Assembly (NCBI RefSeq): GCF_014489555.1
Contig: NZ_CP060784.1
Span: forward strand, 4,242,501-4,306,500
Direction: 5' to 3'
Source of the DNA: Hymenobacter qilianensis
GTDB taxonomy: Bacteria; Bacteroidota; Bacteroidia; Cytophagales; Hymenobacteraceae
Length of the DNA: 64,000 bases
Under the pieces are notes generated by a model. It saw nothing but the letters and a program-made list of their open reading frames with translations. It was not told where the DNA came from and made no database searches. Numbering within the stretch: the first letter of the stretch is position 1; each line of letters opens with the position of its first letter. The position numbers and the translations under genes were made by a program. Shown here in pieces: positions 45,073 through 53,360 of this stretch.

Positions 45073-47538
45073 ATGATCAAAAATTTAGTCATAGTCGAGT
45101 CACCGGCCAAAGCCAAGACCATTGAGGGATACTTGGGTAAGGACTTTATTGTCAAGTCCAGCTTTGGTCATGTACGCGACTTACCCAAGGATAATAACGC
45201 TATTGATATTGCGAATGGCTTCAAGCCGACCTATGTGGTGTCGGCTGATAAGCGAGAGATAATTGCTCAGTTGAAGAAGCTGGCAAAAGAGGCCGAAGTT
45301 GTATGGTTGGCGAGTGACGATGACCGTGAGGGGGAAGCCATTAGCTGGCACCTTGCCGAAACGCTGAATCTGACCGACGCCAAAACGCGCCGTATTGTAT
45401 TCCGCGAAATCACTAAGAACGCTATCCTTAACGCTATTGCTACTCCCCGGGAGATAGACCTGAACCTGGTAAACGCGCAGCAGGCTCGTCGTGTGCTTGA
45501 CCGTCTGGTTGGCTTCGAGTTGTCGCCGGTGCTCTGGAAAAAAGTTAAAACGGGGTTGTCGGCTGGTCGGGTACAGTCGGTGGCGGTGCGGCTGGTTGTA
45601 GAGCGGGAGCGTGAAATCAATCAGTTTAAAACCTCATCTGCTTACCGTGTTACAGCGCGCTTCGATGCTGGCCGGGGGGCAATTCTGGAGGCTGAGCTAC
45701 CGACGCGCTTCAAAACTGAAGCTGAAGCCCAGGGTTTTCTGGCTCGTTGCGTGGGGGCCATTTATCAGATCGAAAACCTGGAAAAGAAGCCAGGCAAACG
45801 CTCGCCAGCGCCACCTTTCACCACCTCTACGCTTCAGCAGGAGGCTTCCCGCAAGCTGGGTTTCTCCGTGGCCCAAACCATGAGCGTAGCCCAGAAGCTG
45901 TACGAAGCTGGTAAAATCAGCTACATGCGTACTGACTCGGTAAACTTGTCGCAGGATGCGTTGGCTGCTGCTCACGTGGAAATAAGCCGGGCATTTGGTG
46001 AAGAATACGCTCACAAGCGTCAGTTTAAAACAAAGTCAGCCTCAGCCCAGGAAGCGCACGAAGCCATCCGGCCCACCGATTTTGCCCTGGTAAAATCAGG
46101 TTCCGACTCCCAGGAACAGCGCCTCTACGATCTGATTCGTAAGCGGGCACTGGCTTCGCAGATGGCCGACGCAACGGTGGAGCGCACCGTGGCTACTATT
46201 GGCATCAGCACGCAGGCGGGCACTACGCTTACGGCTACTGGTGAGGTAATTACCTTCGAGGGTTTTCTGAAAGTATACAGCGAGTCGAAGGATGACGAGG
46301 AGGAAGATGGTGATTCAACTTTCTCTCGTGGTTTGCCTCCCCTGACGGTTGGCCAGCAGCTGCCTTTGCAGCTACTGCGCGCTACGGAGCGGTATGCGCA
46401 GCCGCCAGCTCGCTACACGGAAGCATCGCTGGTAAAGAAGCTGGAGGAAATGGGTATTGGCCGGCCTTCTACCTATGCTCCAACCATCAGCACGATTCAG
46501 AAGCGCGGCTACGTTGAAAAAGATACTCGTGAAGGCAAGGAGCGCAAGTTTCGGGTGCTCACGCTGGAAGGCGAGGAGGTGAAGACGGAGGTTAAAACGG
46601 AAACGTACGGAGCTGAAAAAGCGAAGATGTTTCCGACCGATACCGCTATGGTAGTTAACGACTTCCTGGTGGAGCACTTTCCTATTATTATCGACTACCA
46701 GTTTACGGCCAAAGTTGAGGGCGAATTTGACCTTATCGCCAACGGTCAGGAGAAGTGGGGCGATATGCTTTCCAACTTCTACGGAGCATTTCACGAAACC
46801 ATTGAGCGTGGTCAGGACATTGAGCGCAGCACATTGGGCTCGAACCGCGAGATTGGCATTCACCCCGAAACTGGGCAGAAATTGACCGCTCGTTTGGGTC
46901 GTTACGGCCCTTATGTGCAGATTGAGCCGAAGGAAGGCTCCGAGGAGAAAGCCGTGTACGCAAGCCTTCGCAAAGGCCAGTTTATCGAGAATATTACGCT
47001 GGAAGAAGCGCTTGATCTGTTTAAGTTGCCGCGCATCGTGGGGCAGTTTGAGGAAAAGGATATGACGGCTTCACTCGGTCGTTTTGGTCCTTACATCCGC
47101 CACGACAGCAAGTTCTACTCGCTTACCAAGGAGCAGGATCCGCATACTATTACCGCTTCGGAAGCTATTGAGCTTATCGAAGCCAAGCGTAAATCGGATG
47201 CAGAGCGCTTGATCAAAAGTTTTCCGGAGCGCGAAGACGTACAAGTGCTGAATGGCCGCTTCGGTCCATACATTGTGGTTGGCAAGAAAAACGTGAAGAT
47301 TCCTAAGGGCGAAGAGCCGCAGGATCTTACGCTGGAGCGCTGCCTGGAACTGGCTGAGCTTACTCCTGATAAACCCGCTAAAGGTGGTCGCTTCGCCAAA
47401 AAAGCGGTGGAGAAAACCGTGGATGAGCCTGCCATTGCCAAGAAAAAGCCAGCCGCAAAGAAGCCAGCCGCTAAAAAGGCCGCCACAACCAAGAAGGCTG
47501 CGCCCGCGAAGAAGGCGGCAGCAGCGAAAGCGAAGTAG
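45073..47538 (+). CDS. topA: DNA topoisomerase I
   Basis: An 821-residue type IA topoisomerase that relaxes negative supercoils. TOPRIM residues are in 'LVIVESPAKAKTIEGYLG' and 'WLASDDDREGEAISWHLA'; the catalytic Tyr is in 'ISYMRTDSVNLS'. The C-terminus lacks zinc-finger cysteines and instead has three 'GRFGPYI'-type repeats and a Lys/Ala-rich tail of about 45 residues (KKPAAKK-like), as in other Bacteroidota. The ATG at 45073 gives the canonical MIKNLVIVESP start. Confidence 0.97.
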   Translation: MIKNLVIVESPAKAKTIEGYLGKDFIVKSSFGHVRDLPKDNNAIDIANGFKPTYVVSADKREIIAQLKKLAKEAEVVWLASDDDREGEAISWHLAETLNLTDAKTRRIVFREITKNAILNAIATPREIDLNLVNAQQARRVLDRLVGFELSPVLWKKVKTGLSAGRVQSVAVRLVVEREREINQFKTSSAYRVTARFDAGRGAILEAELPTRFKTEAEAQGFLARCVGAIYQIENLEKKPGKRSPAPPFTTSTLQQEASRKLGFSVAQTMSVAQKLYEAGKISYMRTDSVNLSQDALAAAHVEISRAFGEEYAHKRQFKTKSASAQEAHEAIRPTDFALVKSGSDSQEQRLYDLIRKRALASQMADATVERTVATIGISTQAGTTLTATGEVITFEGFLKVYSESKDDEEEDGDSTFSRGLPPLTVGQQLPLQLLRATERYAQPPARYTEASLVKKLEEMGIGRPSTYAPTISTIQKRGYVEKDTREGKERKFRVLTLEGEEVKTEVKTETYGAEKAKMFPTDTAMVVNDFLVEHFPIIIDYQFTAKVEGEFDLIANGQEKWGDMLSNFYGAFHETIERGQDIERSTLGSNREIGIHPETGQKLTARLGRYGPYVQIEPKEGSEEKAVYASLRKGQFIENITLEEALDLFKLPRIVGQFEEKDMTASLGRFGPYIRHDSKFYSLTKEQDPHTITASEAIELIEAKRKSDAERLIKSFPEREDVQVLNGRFGPYIVVGKKNVKIPKGEEPQDLTLERCLELAELTPDKPAKGGRFAKKAVEKTVDEPAIAKKKPAAKKPAAKKAATTKKAAPAKKAAAAKAK

Positions 47539-47557
47539 CAGATTAGTATAGCGCGTG

Positions 47558-47591
47558 AAAAAGCCCCCAGAAATGATCTGGGGGCTTTTTT
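47558..47591. terminator. Bidirectional terminator after topA
   Basis: AAAAAGCCCCCAGA with TCTGGGGGCTTTTT, loop AATGA. C5/G5 form. Lies between topA and the convergent PAS gene. Confidence 0.88.
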
Positions 47592-47612
47592 ATGTAGCAA
47601 GTGACCTGAATA

Positions 47613-48107
47613 TTATTCGCCTAAACGCTGGCGCAGACTCTGAACCTCACGCTCCAACTCTAGGTTGCGAAAGGTGACTTTCATTTCCAGATCAGCATAA
47701 GCGCTCTCCAACCGTTGCTGAAGCTGCTTTTGCTCATGAATATCGGTGCAGGTACCAAACCATTGCTCAATGTTGCCTTGCTCATCGATGCGAGGCAAGG
47801 CTTGGCCCAAAAACCAGCGGTAGGAACCGTCTTTGGAGAGAAACCGGTATTCGATTTCGTAAAACTCCCCGGTAGCCAGCGAATGCCCCCAGCGCTCGCG
47901 GGCGCGCTGGCGGTCGTCGGGGTGCAGCAGGTTGTTCCACATCTCGCTGCCGCGGCTTTGCTCCACGGTATAGCCTGTATAGTCGATCCAGCGCTGGTTG
48001 AAATAGGTGTGGTAACCAGCAGGGTCCGTAATCCAGACCAGTTGAGGAATTAGCTCGGCCAGAAAGCGAAATTGCTGGGCGTTAAATTGGGTATCAACAG
48101 ATGACAT
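47613..48107 (-). CDS. Single PAS/PAC domain protein
   Basis: A 164-residue cytosolic sensor-like protein. The PAS fold runs from about residue 15 to 130: 'IPQLVWITDPAGYHTYFNQRW' then 'MWNNLLHPDDRQRARERWGH' and the PAC end 'EQGNIEQWFGTCTDIHEQKQ'. The last 35 residues form a coiled coil. No kinase, cyclase or DNA-binding output is present, so it probably acts by protein contact. It is followed closely upstream by a small unknown gene on the same strand. Confidence 0.85.
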   Translation of the reverse strand: MSSVDTQFNAQQFRFLAELIPQLVWITDPAGYHTYFNQRWIDYTGYTVEQSRGSEMWNNLLHPDDRQRARERWGHSLATGEFYEIEYRFLSKDGSYRWFLGQALPRIDEQGNIEQWFGTCTDIHEQKQLQQRLESAYADLEMKVTFRNLELEREVQSLRQRLGE

Positions 48108-48133
48108 AACGTAGAAAGTAGCGAAAAGCGAAA

Positions 48134-48493
48134 TCAGGGCCGGGCGAGCTGCATTTCCATGCCCGACTGAAAATAAAGACTAAGCTGGCTCTGGGCTCCA
48201 TCGGTAGAGCGGCGCAAGCGCGTGACTAAAGCACGTGTTTCCTCGCGCGCCAAGTGCATTTGCAGGTAAGGGCGACTAAGCAAACTATCACGCTCCACGC
48301 TCCACTGACCGTTATCTTGCTGGGTGGGAGCTTCTACATGCAGCAAGCCAGGCTGCAACTGAAGGTGCGTCGCCTGAGCCAAGGCGGAACCCGGGTCGTT
48401 CCGATTCAGCACCCGATCAGCCACCCGCCAGTTGCCGGTAAGGTAGTCGTCGGGCAACTGCTGGAGATTAACGTCAAATAAAAGGTCGATCAT
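48134..48493 (-). CDS. Hypothetical protein
   Basis: A 119-residue soluble protein I do not recognise. It is rich in Leu, Gln and Arg, with no signal peptide or membrane segment; 'ARPYLQMHLAREETRALVT'-like helical pattern in the second half. It is 26 bases upstream of the PAS gene on the same strand, so the two are probably co-transcribed and may act together. Confidence 0.5.
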   Translation of the reverse strand: MIDLLFDVNLQQLPDDYLTGNWRVADRVLNRNDPGSALAQATHLQLQPGLLHVEAPTQQDNGQWSVERDSLLSRPYLQMHLAREETRALVTRLRRSTDGAQSQLSLYFQSGMEMQLARP

Positions 48494-48919
48494 AAAGGAG
48501 CTAAGCAGATCGGATTAGATACAAATTTACTTAATGTCGTTTTGATCTCAACAGTAGCTGAGTTTAGTACAGAGTAAACTCAAACCTACTAAGAAGATTA
48601 AGCTGGACTGTAGGGCGTAAACCCATTATAGACCCGTTTAATTCAACTGAGCGCATATTTTAGCTAGTATCGTTAGTATAACAGCGACTTAAACACTTTT
48701 GATCTTCTGGCTTACATCAATTTTTGCTTTTGATTAGCAGTAACAAAAGATCTAGCCGAAGTAAAAGACTTAAATGGACATGAGAAAACGTTTAGCAAGC
48801 ACATAGTATTCATGCTTTTACGTAAGCCAGCTAAGGTGAATCCGGATACGGTTAGCCGTTTTCTAGTAGTTATTTGCATTCAGAAAAAGATCTTTCACCC
48901 GACAAACTCCCTTTAACCT
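48494..48919. other. 426-base intergenic region
   Basis: AT-rich region between divergent genes. A small inverted repeat (TGAGTTTA at 48559-48566, TAAACTCA at 48575-48582) and three scattered AAAAGATCT-like words are visible. I see no ORF, tRNA or terminator. It should contain promoters for both the unknown/PAS pair and the sirtuin gene. Confidence 0.4.
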
Positions 48920-49612
48920 GTGTCGAAAAAAATAGTAGTACTAACTGGTGCTGGCATCAGTGCCGAGAGTGGCTTAGCTACTTTCCGCGGCGCTGATGGT
49001 CTCTGGGAAGGTCATCGCATTGAGGACGTAGCCTCACCTGAAGGATGGGCACGCAACCCTGAGCTGGTGCTTGACTTCTATAATCAGCGGCGTAGCGCAG
49101 CCCGCAAAGCCCAGCCGAACGCTGGCCACCATGCCCTGGTAGCGATGGAAAAAGGCTATGAAGTGGTTATCGTAACCCAAAACGTAGACGATTTGCACGA
49201 GCGAGCCGGCAGCAGCCGGGTTATTCACTTGCATGGTCAGTTATTTCAGTCGCGCAGCACGCGCCATGAGGAGCTTGTGTACCCCATGACCAGTGACCGT
49301 ATTGAGATGGGCGAACTATGTGAAAAAGGCCACCAACTACGCCCCAACATTGTTTGGTTTGGGGAAGCCGTGCCGTTGATGGAGCGGGCCATTGAAGAGG
49401 CTGCTACCGCCGATATTTTTATGGTGGTAGGCACCTCATTGCAGGTGTATCCGGCGGCCGGACTGCTGCAATTTGCCCCCCAGCACTGCCCTATCATCGT
49501 AATTGATCTGCATCAGCCGCCCTTGGCAGGCCGACGCAACGTGCGCTTCGTGGCGGAGCCCGCCAGCACGGGTGTTCCGCGCGTAGCCACGGAATTGCTG
49601 TCGGAGTATTAA
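48920..49612 (+). CDS. cobB: Sir2 family NAD-dependent protein deacylase
   Basis: A 230-residue class III sirtuin. NAD-binding and catalytic motifs are 'LTGAGISAESGLATFRGADG', 'VTQNVDDLHERAGS' and catalytic His in 'IHLHGQLF'. The 'FYNQRRSAARKA' segment keeps the Tyr and Arg that favour succinyl or malonyl lysines in SIRT5/CobB. The usual four zinc cysteines are reduced to one (in 'LCEKGHQLRPNIVW'), so the zinc ribbon is probably not metal-bound. Start is GTG at 48920. Confidence 0.9.
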   Translation: MSKKIVVLTGAGISAESGLATFRGADGLWEGHRIEDVASPEGWARNPELVLDFYNQRRSAARKAQPNAGHHALVAMEKGYEVVIVTQNVDDLHERAGSSRVIHLHGQLFQSRSTRHEELVYPMTSDRIEMGELCEKGHQLRPNIVWFGEAVPLMERAIEEAATADIFMVVGTSLQVYPAAGLLQFAPQHCPIIVIDLHQPPLAGRRNVRFVAEPASTGVPRVATELLSEY

Positions 49613-49773
49613 GCAGAAAGCGGGCTGTGCCTAAAACAGCTTCGCCTGATCAGGCGTAAGCTTAGCGCTGCCCCGTAAACCTGTACTGCTCGCTTCGTAT
49701 GGTTTTTTGGCCAATGAGAGGTAATGCTCAGAGGCTATTTTTCCTTCTTTTAAGCCTACTTTCGACAAAGGCT

Positions 49774-49781
49774 TATCTTTG
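49774..49781 (+). promoter_or_regulatory. Possible -7 box for ppx
   Basis: TATCTTTG fits TAnnTTTG and lies 37 bases before the ATG at 49818. The upstream element is weak. Confidence 0.45.
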
Positions 49782-49817
49782 AAGCTTAATTCCTCTTCCA
49801 CCACATCAACCTACCTG

Positions 49818-50810
49818 ATGGAGTATCCCCTACTGAAACTAGCCGCCATTGACATTGGATCGAATGCTGTACGGTGCCAAATTTCGGCTGTTCTGGTTTA
49901 TGGGGGGCGTTTTCGGTTGAAGCGCGTGGAGTACGTGCGCTACCCAATGCGCCTGGGGGAGGATGTGTTTGCCACCGGTGACATCTCGCCCGCCAAGGCT
50001 GATAAGTTTGTTAAGTTTCTGCATTCGCTGAAGCTGCTGATGGAAGTGCACGAAGTAGCGCACCACTTGGTTTGCGCCACTTCCGCCATGCGCACCGCCA
50101 AAAACGCTCCCGCTTTGGTTGCGCGCGTGCGCAAAGAGCTAGGACTAACTATCGAAGTAATTGATGGTCAGGACGAAGCCATGTACATCAATAGCGTAAT
50201 TGAGCACGTGCTTGAGGACAATAAGCATTATCTGCACATTGATGTAGGCGGGGGCAGCACGGAGTTTAATATTTACCACAACCGCCATAAAGTGGCTACG
50301 CAGTCGTTTGAAGTTGGCTCCATTCGGCGGATGCAACAGGCAGAGACTGGCCTCAACACGGATGCTCTTAACGGCACTTGGGAGCGGATGGAGAAATGGG
50401 TAACCGAAAACGCGCGTCGCTACCATGTCACGCGGGCAATTGGTACCGGCGGCAACATCAATAAGCTGTATAGCTTAGCCAAAACCCAAACCACGCTCGA
50501 TAAGCCCATCACCCGCAAGCGCATCGCCACTCTGCTGGACAACCTGACCAAGATGACCATGGATGAGCGGGTGAATGTGGCCATGCTCAACCCAGACCGC
50601 GCCGATGTGATCGTGCCGGCGGGCCAAATCTATCTTTCTGCTATGGAGTGGGCCAACATCAATAATATGCACGTCCCCGATATCGGCTTGAAGGACGGTA
50701 TGCTGCAGACGCTGTTTGAACGCCATTTTGAGGACTTTCGCCCGGTCAATGACCACTCTGCTATTCCGCCGCACCCCGATGTTCAGAACTCGCACAGCGG
50801 AGCCGAATAG
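49818..50810 (+). CDS. ppx: Ppx/GppA family exopolyphosphatase
   Basis: A 330-residue ASKHA-fold phosphatase. Phosphate-binding loops are 'LAAIDIGSNAVRCQI' and 'LHIDVGGGSTEFNIY'; 'CATSAMRTAKNAP' is the family Thr/Ser loop. It probably cleaves inorganic polyphosphate or pppGpp. It lacks the C-terminal HD domain of long Ppx proteins. It is convergent with ppk1 across one shared terminator, pairing synthesis and breakdown of polyphosphate. Confidence 0.9.
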   Translation: MEYPLLKLAAIDIGSNAVRCQISAVLVYGGRFRLKRVEYVRYPMRLGEDVFATGDISPAKADKFVKFLHSLKLLMEVHEVAHHLVCATSAMRTAKNAPALVARVRKELGLTIEVIDGQDEAMYINSVIEHVLEDNKHYLHIDVGGGSTEFNIYHNRHKVATQSFEVGSIRRMQQAETGLNTDALNGTWERMEKWVTENARRYHVTRAIGTGGNINKLYSLAKTQTTLDKPITRKRIATLLDNLTKMTMDERVNVAMLNPDRADVIVPAGQIYLSAMEWANINNMHVPDIGLKDGMLQTLFERHFEDFRPVNDHSAIPPHPDVQNSHSGAE

Positions 50811-50820
50811 GATGGTAAAG

Positions 50821-50862
50821 CACAAAAAAGCCCCCAGACGCTGTCCTGGGGGCTTTTTTGTG
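50821..50862. terminator. Bidirectional terminator between ppx and ppk1
   Basis: CACAAAAAAGCCCCCAG (50821-50837) pairs with CTGGGGGCTTTTTTGTG (50846-50862). Perfect arms, C5/G5 form. Confidence 0.9.
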
Positions 50863-50879
50863 TTGAGATAAAGTACTGA

Positions 50880-53174
50880 TTAAACGTCCTGAGGAGATTC
50901 GCCACCGGGCAAATCCTCCTCGGTGGTGGAGTTGAAAGTTGCCAGCTCAGCTTCCATTTCGGCATCTTCCATCTCCGCATCCGTTGGAAAGTCCGGGGCA
51001 GTTAAAGGTGGGCCTTCATTGGAGGCAGCATTGTCCGTTTGCACATCCGCGCGCGTGAGCCACTCGTCATACAAGGAGCTTTCGGACACAGCCGCGTAAT
51101 GGCGATGATAAAACTCCTTGTGCACGTTGAAAACAGGCTCATCAGGGGCTGGGATGCGACGCACGTATGCCCCATCCTCCCGCATCAGGTACGTATTCTG
51201 GTTGTCTTTAAGATTGAAATACAGAATGTTAATCGCCTCCCGCTTTAGGGCCGGGTTTACAATCAGGAATAGTGCTTCAATGCGCCGGTCAAAGGAGCGC
51301 ACCATCAAATCGGCGGAGCCTGCATACACTTTGGGCTGGCCGCCGTGATGGAAGTAAAACATCCGTGAGTGCTCTAAATAGTCGCCCACAATGCTGCGCA
51401 CCTCAATATTATCGCTCAGGCCAGCCCGGCCCGGCCGCAGGCAGCAAATACCCCGCACGATAAAGCGAATAGGCACCCCGGCCTTACTGGCCTTGTAAAA
51501 CTCATCAATCATCTCCTTGTCTTCCAAGGAGTTCATCTTCATCACAATGCCGCTGGGCAAGCCTTTCTTCGCGTTTCGAATCTCCTCCCGAATCAGATGA
51601 ATGAGCTGCTGACGCATATCCTTCGGCGCCGTAATCAGATACTCATAGTCATCGGGCTGAGAATGGCCGGTGATTACGTTGAAGAATTCTGACACGTCGT
51701 GGCCGTATACATCGTTGGTCGTCAGCAAACTCACGTCGGTATAGATACGCGACGTTTGCTCGTTGTAATTGCCTGAGCCCAAGTGCACATAGCGCGTCAC
51801 CTTCTCTCCTTCTTTGCGGATGATCATGAGCATCTTGGTGTGCGTCTTATACTTGCTCACCCCATAGATGACAAAGCAGCCAGCCTTCTCCAAGCGGGCG
51901 CCTTCCCGAATATTCCGTTCCTCATCAAAGCGCGCCTTCACTTCAAACAGCACGGATACGTGCTTGCCGTTTTCGGCCGCTTTGAGGAGTGCCGCCGTCA
52001 CTCGCGAGTCGTCGGCCAGGCGGTAAATAGTTTGCTTAATACCCAGCACATGAGGGTCTTCGGCGGCCCGCTCCAACAGGCGCACCACCGGATCGATGCT
52101 GTTGTAGGGATGATGCAGAAGCACATCGTGGTGCTTGAGGTACTCAAACATGTTGTCTTCGGCACCCTCGGGCAAGCTAAGCGGGGCCACGGGAGCCGGT
52201 TGGCGGGCGGCTTTTCCCCGGAAGTTGGGGTGCTTAAGAATTTGCAGCAGCCCTTTCATATCAATCATGGAATTGATAACGAACACGTTGCCATTATCAA
52301 TTTTCCAGCGCTCCTTCAGAACTGCCATGAGCACCGGCGACGCATCCTTCTCCACTTCTAGGCGCACCACGCGGCCCTTTTTGCGGGTTTTTAAGCCAAC
52401 CTGAATTTCCTTGATAAAATCAACGTCGATATCGTCTGACTCTTCCAGCGTAAAGTCGCCGTTGCGGGTGATGCGGAACAGGTTAGCCGACTCGATGTCG
52501 ACGTTCCGAAACAGCTTGGGCAAGTTGGCGCGCACGATTTCCTCAATAGGCACAAAAATCACCTTGTCTTTGCGCGTCAGCTCAAAAAAGCGCGACAAAT
52601 TCTGCGGAATCTGTACGAAGGTGAGGCGCTCCTGCCCCTTCTCCCCTTCCGCCTCCGTGCGCGTCACCACACCCAGAATCAGCATCTGATTCATCATCAG
52701 CGGGAAGCCATGATACGAGTCGTACACCATGGGCGTGAGCAGCGGAAACAGCGTGTTTTTGAAGTAGCCATCGGCCTTCTTCAGCTCCAGTTCCGTCAGC
52801 TCATCCATCCGCAGAATGTTGAAGCCGTTTTTCTCAAACTGTGGCTTCAGCTCATTCAGGTACGTGAGTGATTGGTCGTTTACGAAGCGGTGGGCAAAAT
52901 CCAACAACTTGCGCCGAAACGGCATTTCCCGCAGCCCTGAATAGTCGATACGCTCCTTCCCGTAGTCGATATAATTGTACAGCGACCCCAGCCGAATCAT
53001 GAAAAACTCGTCGAGGTTGGAGCAGGTGATACTCATGAATCGCAGCCGGTCAAACAAGGTGCGCGACGGATCTTTGGCTTGGTCGAGGACGCGATAATTA
53101 AAGCGCAGCCAGCTTAAGTCGCGGCTGATATACTTGCTTTTGCGGATAAGGTCAGCTGATTTGAAGAGTTTCAT
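50880..53174 (-). CDS. ppk1: Polyphosphate kinase 1
   Basis: A 764-residue PPK1 that polymerises phosphate from ATP. The N-terminal part starts 'ISRDLSWLRFNYRVLDQA'. The phospholipase-D-like C-terminal domains carry the autophosphorylated His in 'SKYKTHTKMLMI' and the second His in 'MFYFHHGGQPKVYAGSADL'; 'VHLGSGNYNEQTSRIYTD' is a family signature. The last 70 residues are acidic and not conserved in the family. Confidence 0.96.
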   Translation of the reverse strand: MKLFKSADLIRKSKYISRDLSWLRFNYRVLDQAKDPSRTLFDRLRFMSITCSNLDEFFMIRLGSLYNYIDYGKERIDYSGLREMPFRRKLLDFAHRFVNDQSLTYLNELKPQFEKNGFNILRMDELTELELKKADGYFKNTLFPLLTPMVYDSYHGFPLMMNQMLILGVVTRTEAEGEKGQERLTFVQIPQNLSRFFELTRKDKVIFVPIEEIVRANLPKLFRNVDIESANLFRITRNGDFTLEESDDIDVDFIKEIQVGLKTRKKGRVVRLEVEKDASPVLMAVLKERWKIDNGNVFVINSMIDMKGLLQILKHPNFRGKAARQPAPVAPLSLPEGAEDNMFEYLKHHDVLLHHPYNSIDPVVRLLERAAEDPHVLGIKQTIYRLADDSRVTAALLKAAENGKHVSVLFEVKARFDEERNIREGARLEKAGCFVIYGVSKYKTHTKMLMIIRKEGEKVTRYVHLGSGNYNEQTSRIYTDVSLLTTNDVYGHDVSEFFNVITGHSQPDDYEYLITAPKDMRQQLIHLIREEIRNAKKGLPSGIVMKMNSLEDKEMIDEFYKASKAGVPIRFIVRGICCLRPGRAGLSDNIEVRSIVGDYLEHSRMFYFHHGGQPKVYAGSADLMVRSFDRRIEALFLIVNPALKREAINILYFNLKDNQNTYLMREDGAYVRRIPAPDEPVFNVHKEFYHRHYAAVSESSLYDEWLTRADVQTDNAASNEGPPLTAPDFPTDAEMEDAEMEAELATFNSTTEEDLPGGESPQDV

Positions 53175-53212
53175 AGCGAAGAATAAGGCGCAAGTGGCAA
53201 GTTACAGCGCCA

Positions 53213-53240
53213 CACCTGTCATTCCGAACAGACAAAGGAA
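53213..53240. repeat. Single GTCATTCCGAAC-type repeat copy
   Basis: CTGTCATTCCGAACAGACAAAGGAATCT resembles the dispersed GTCAT...GAATCT/GAAGCATCT repeats at 12790-13020 in layout (GTCAT start, ...ATCT end). One copy only, upstream of ppk1. Confidence 0.4.
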
Positions 53241-53313
53241 TCTATACTAGTTGTTACTAAAAGATAACTCCAAAATTTGGATCATGGTATGTTTTGCTAG
53301 ATGTAGTTGTAAA

Positions 53314-53348
53314 CAAAAAAAGCCCCCAGCACGCTGGGGGCTTTTTTG
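53314..53348. terminator. Terminator downstream of gyrB
   Basis: AAAAAAAGCCCCCAG with CTGGGGGCTTTTTT and a 4-base loop. On the minus strand the T tract corresponds to the A tract at 53315-53321, serving gyrB. Confidence 0.88.
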
Positions 53349-53360
53349 CTACTACTGCCT

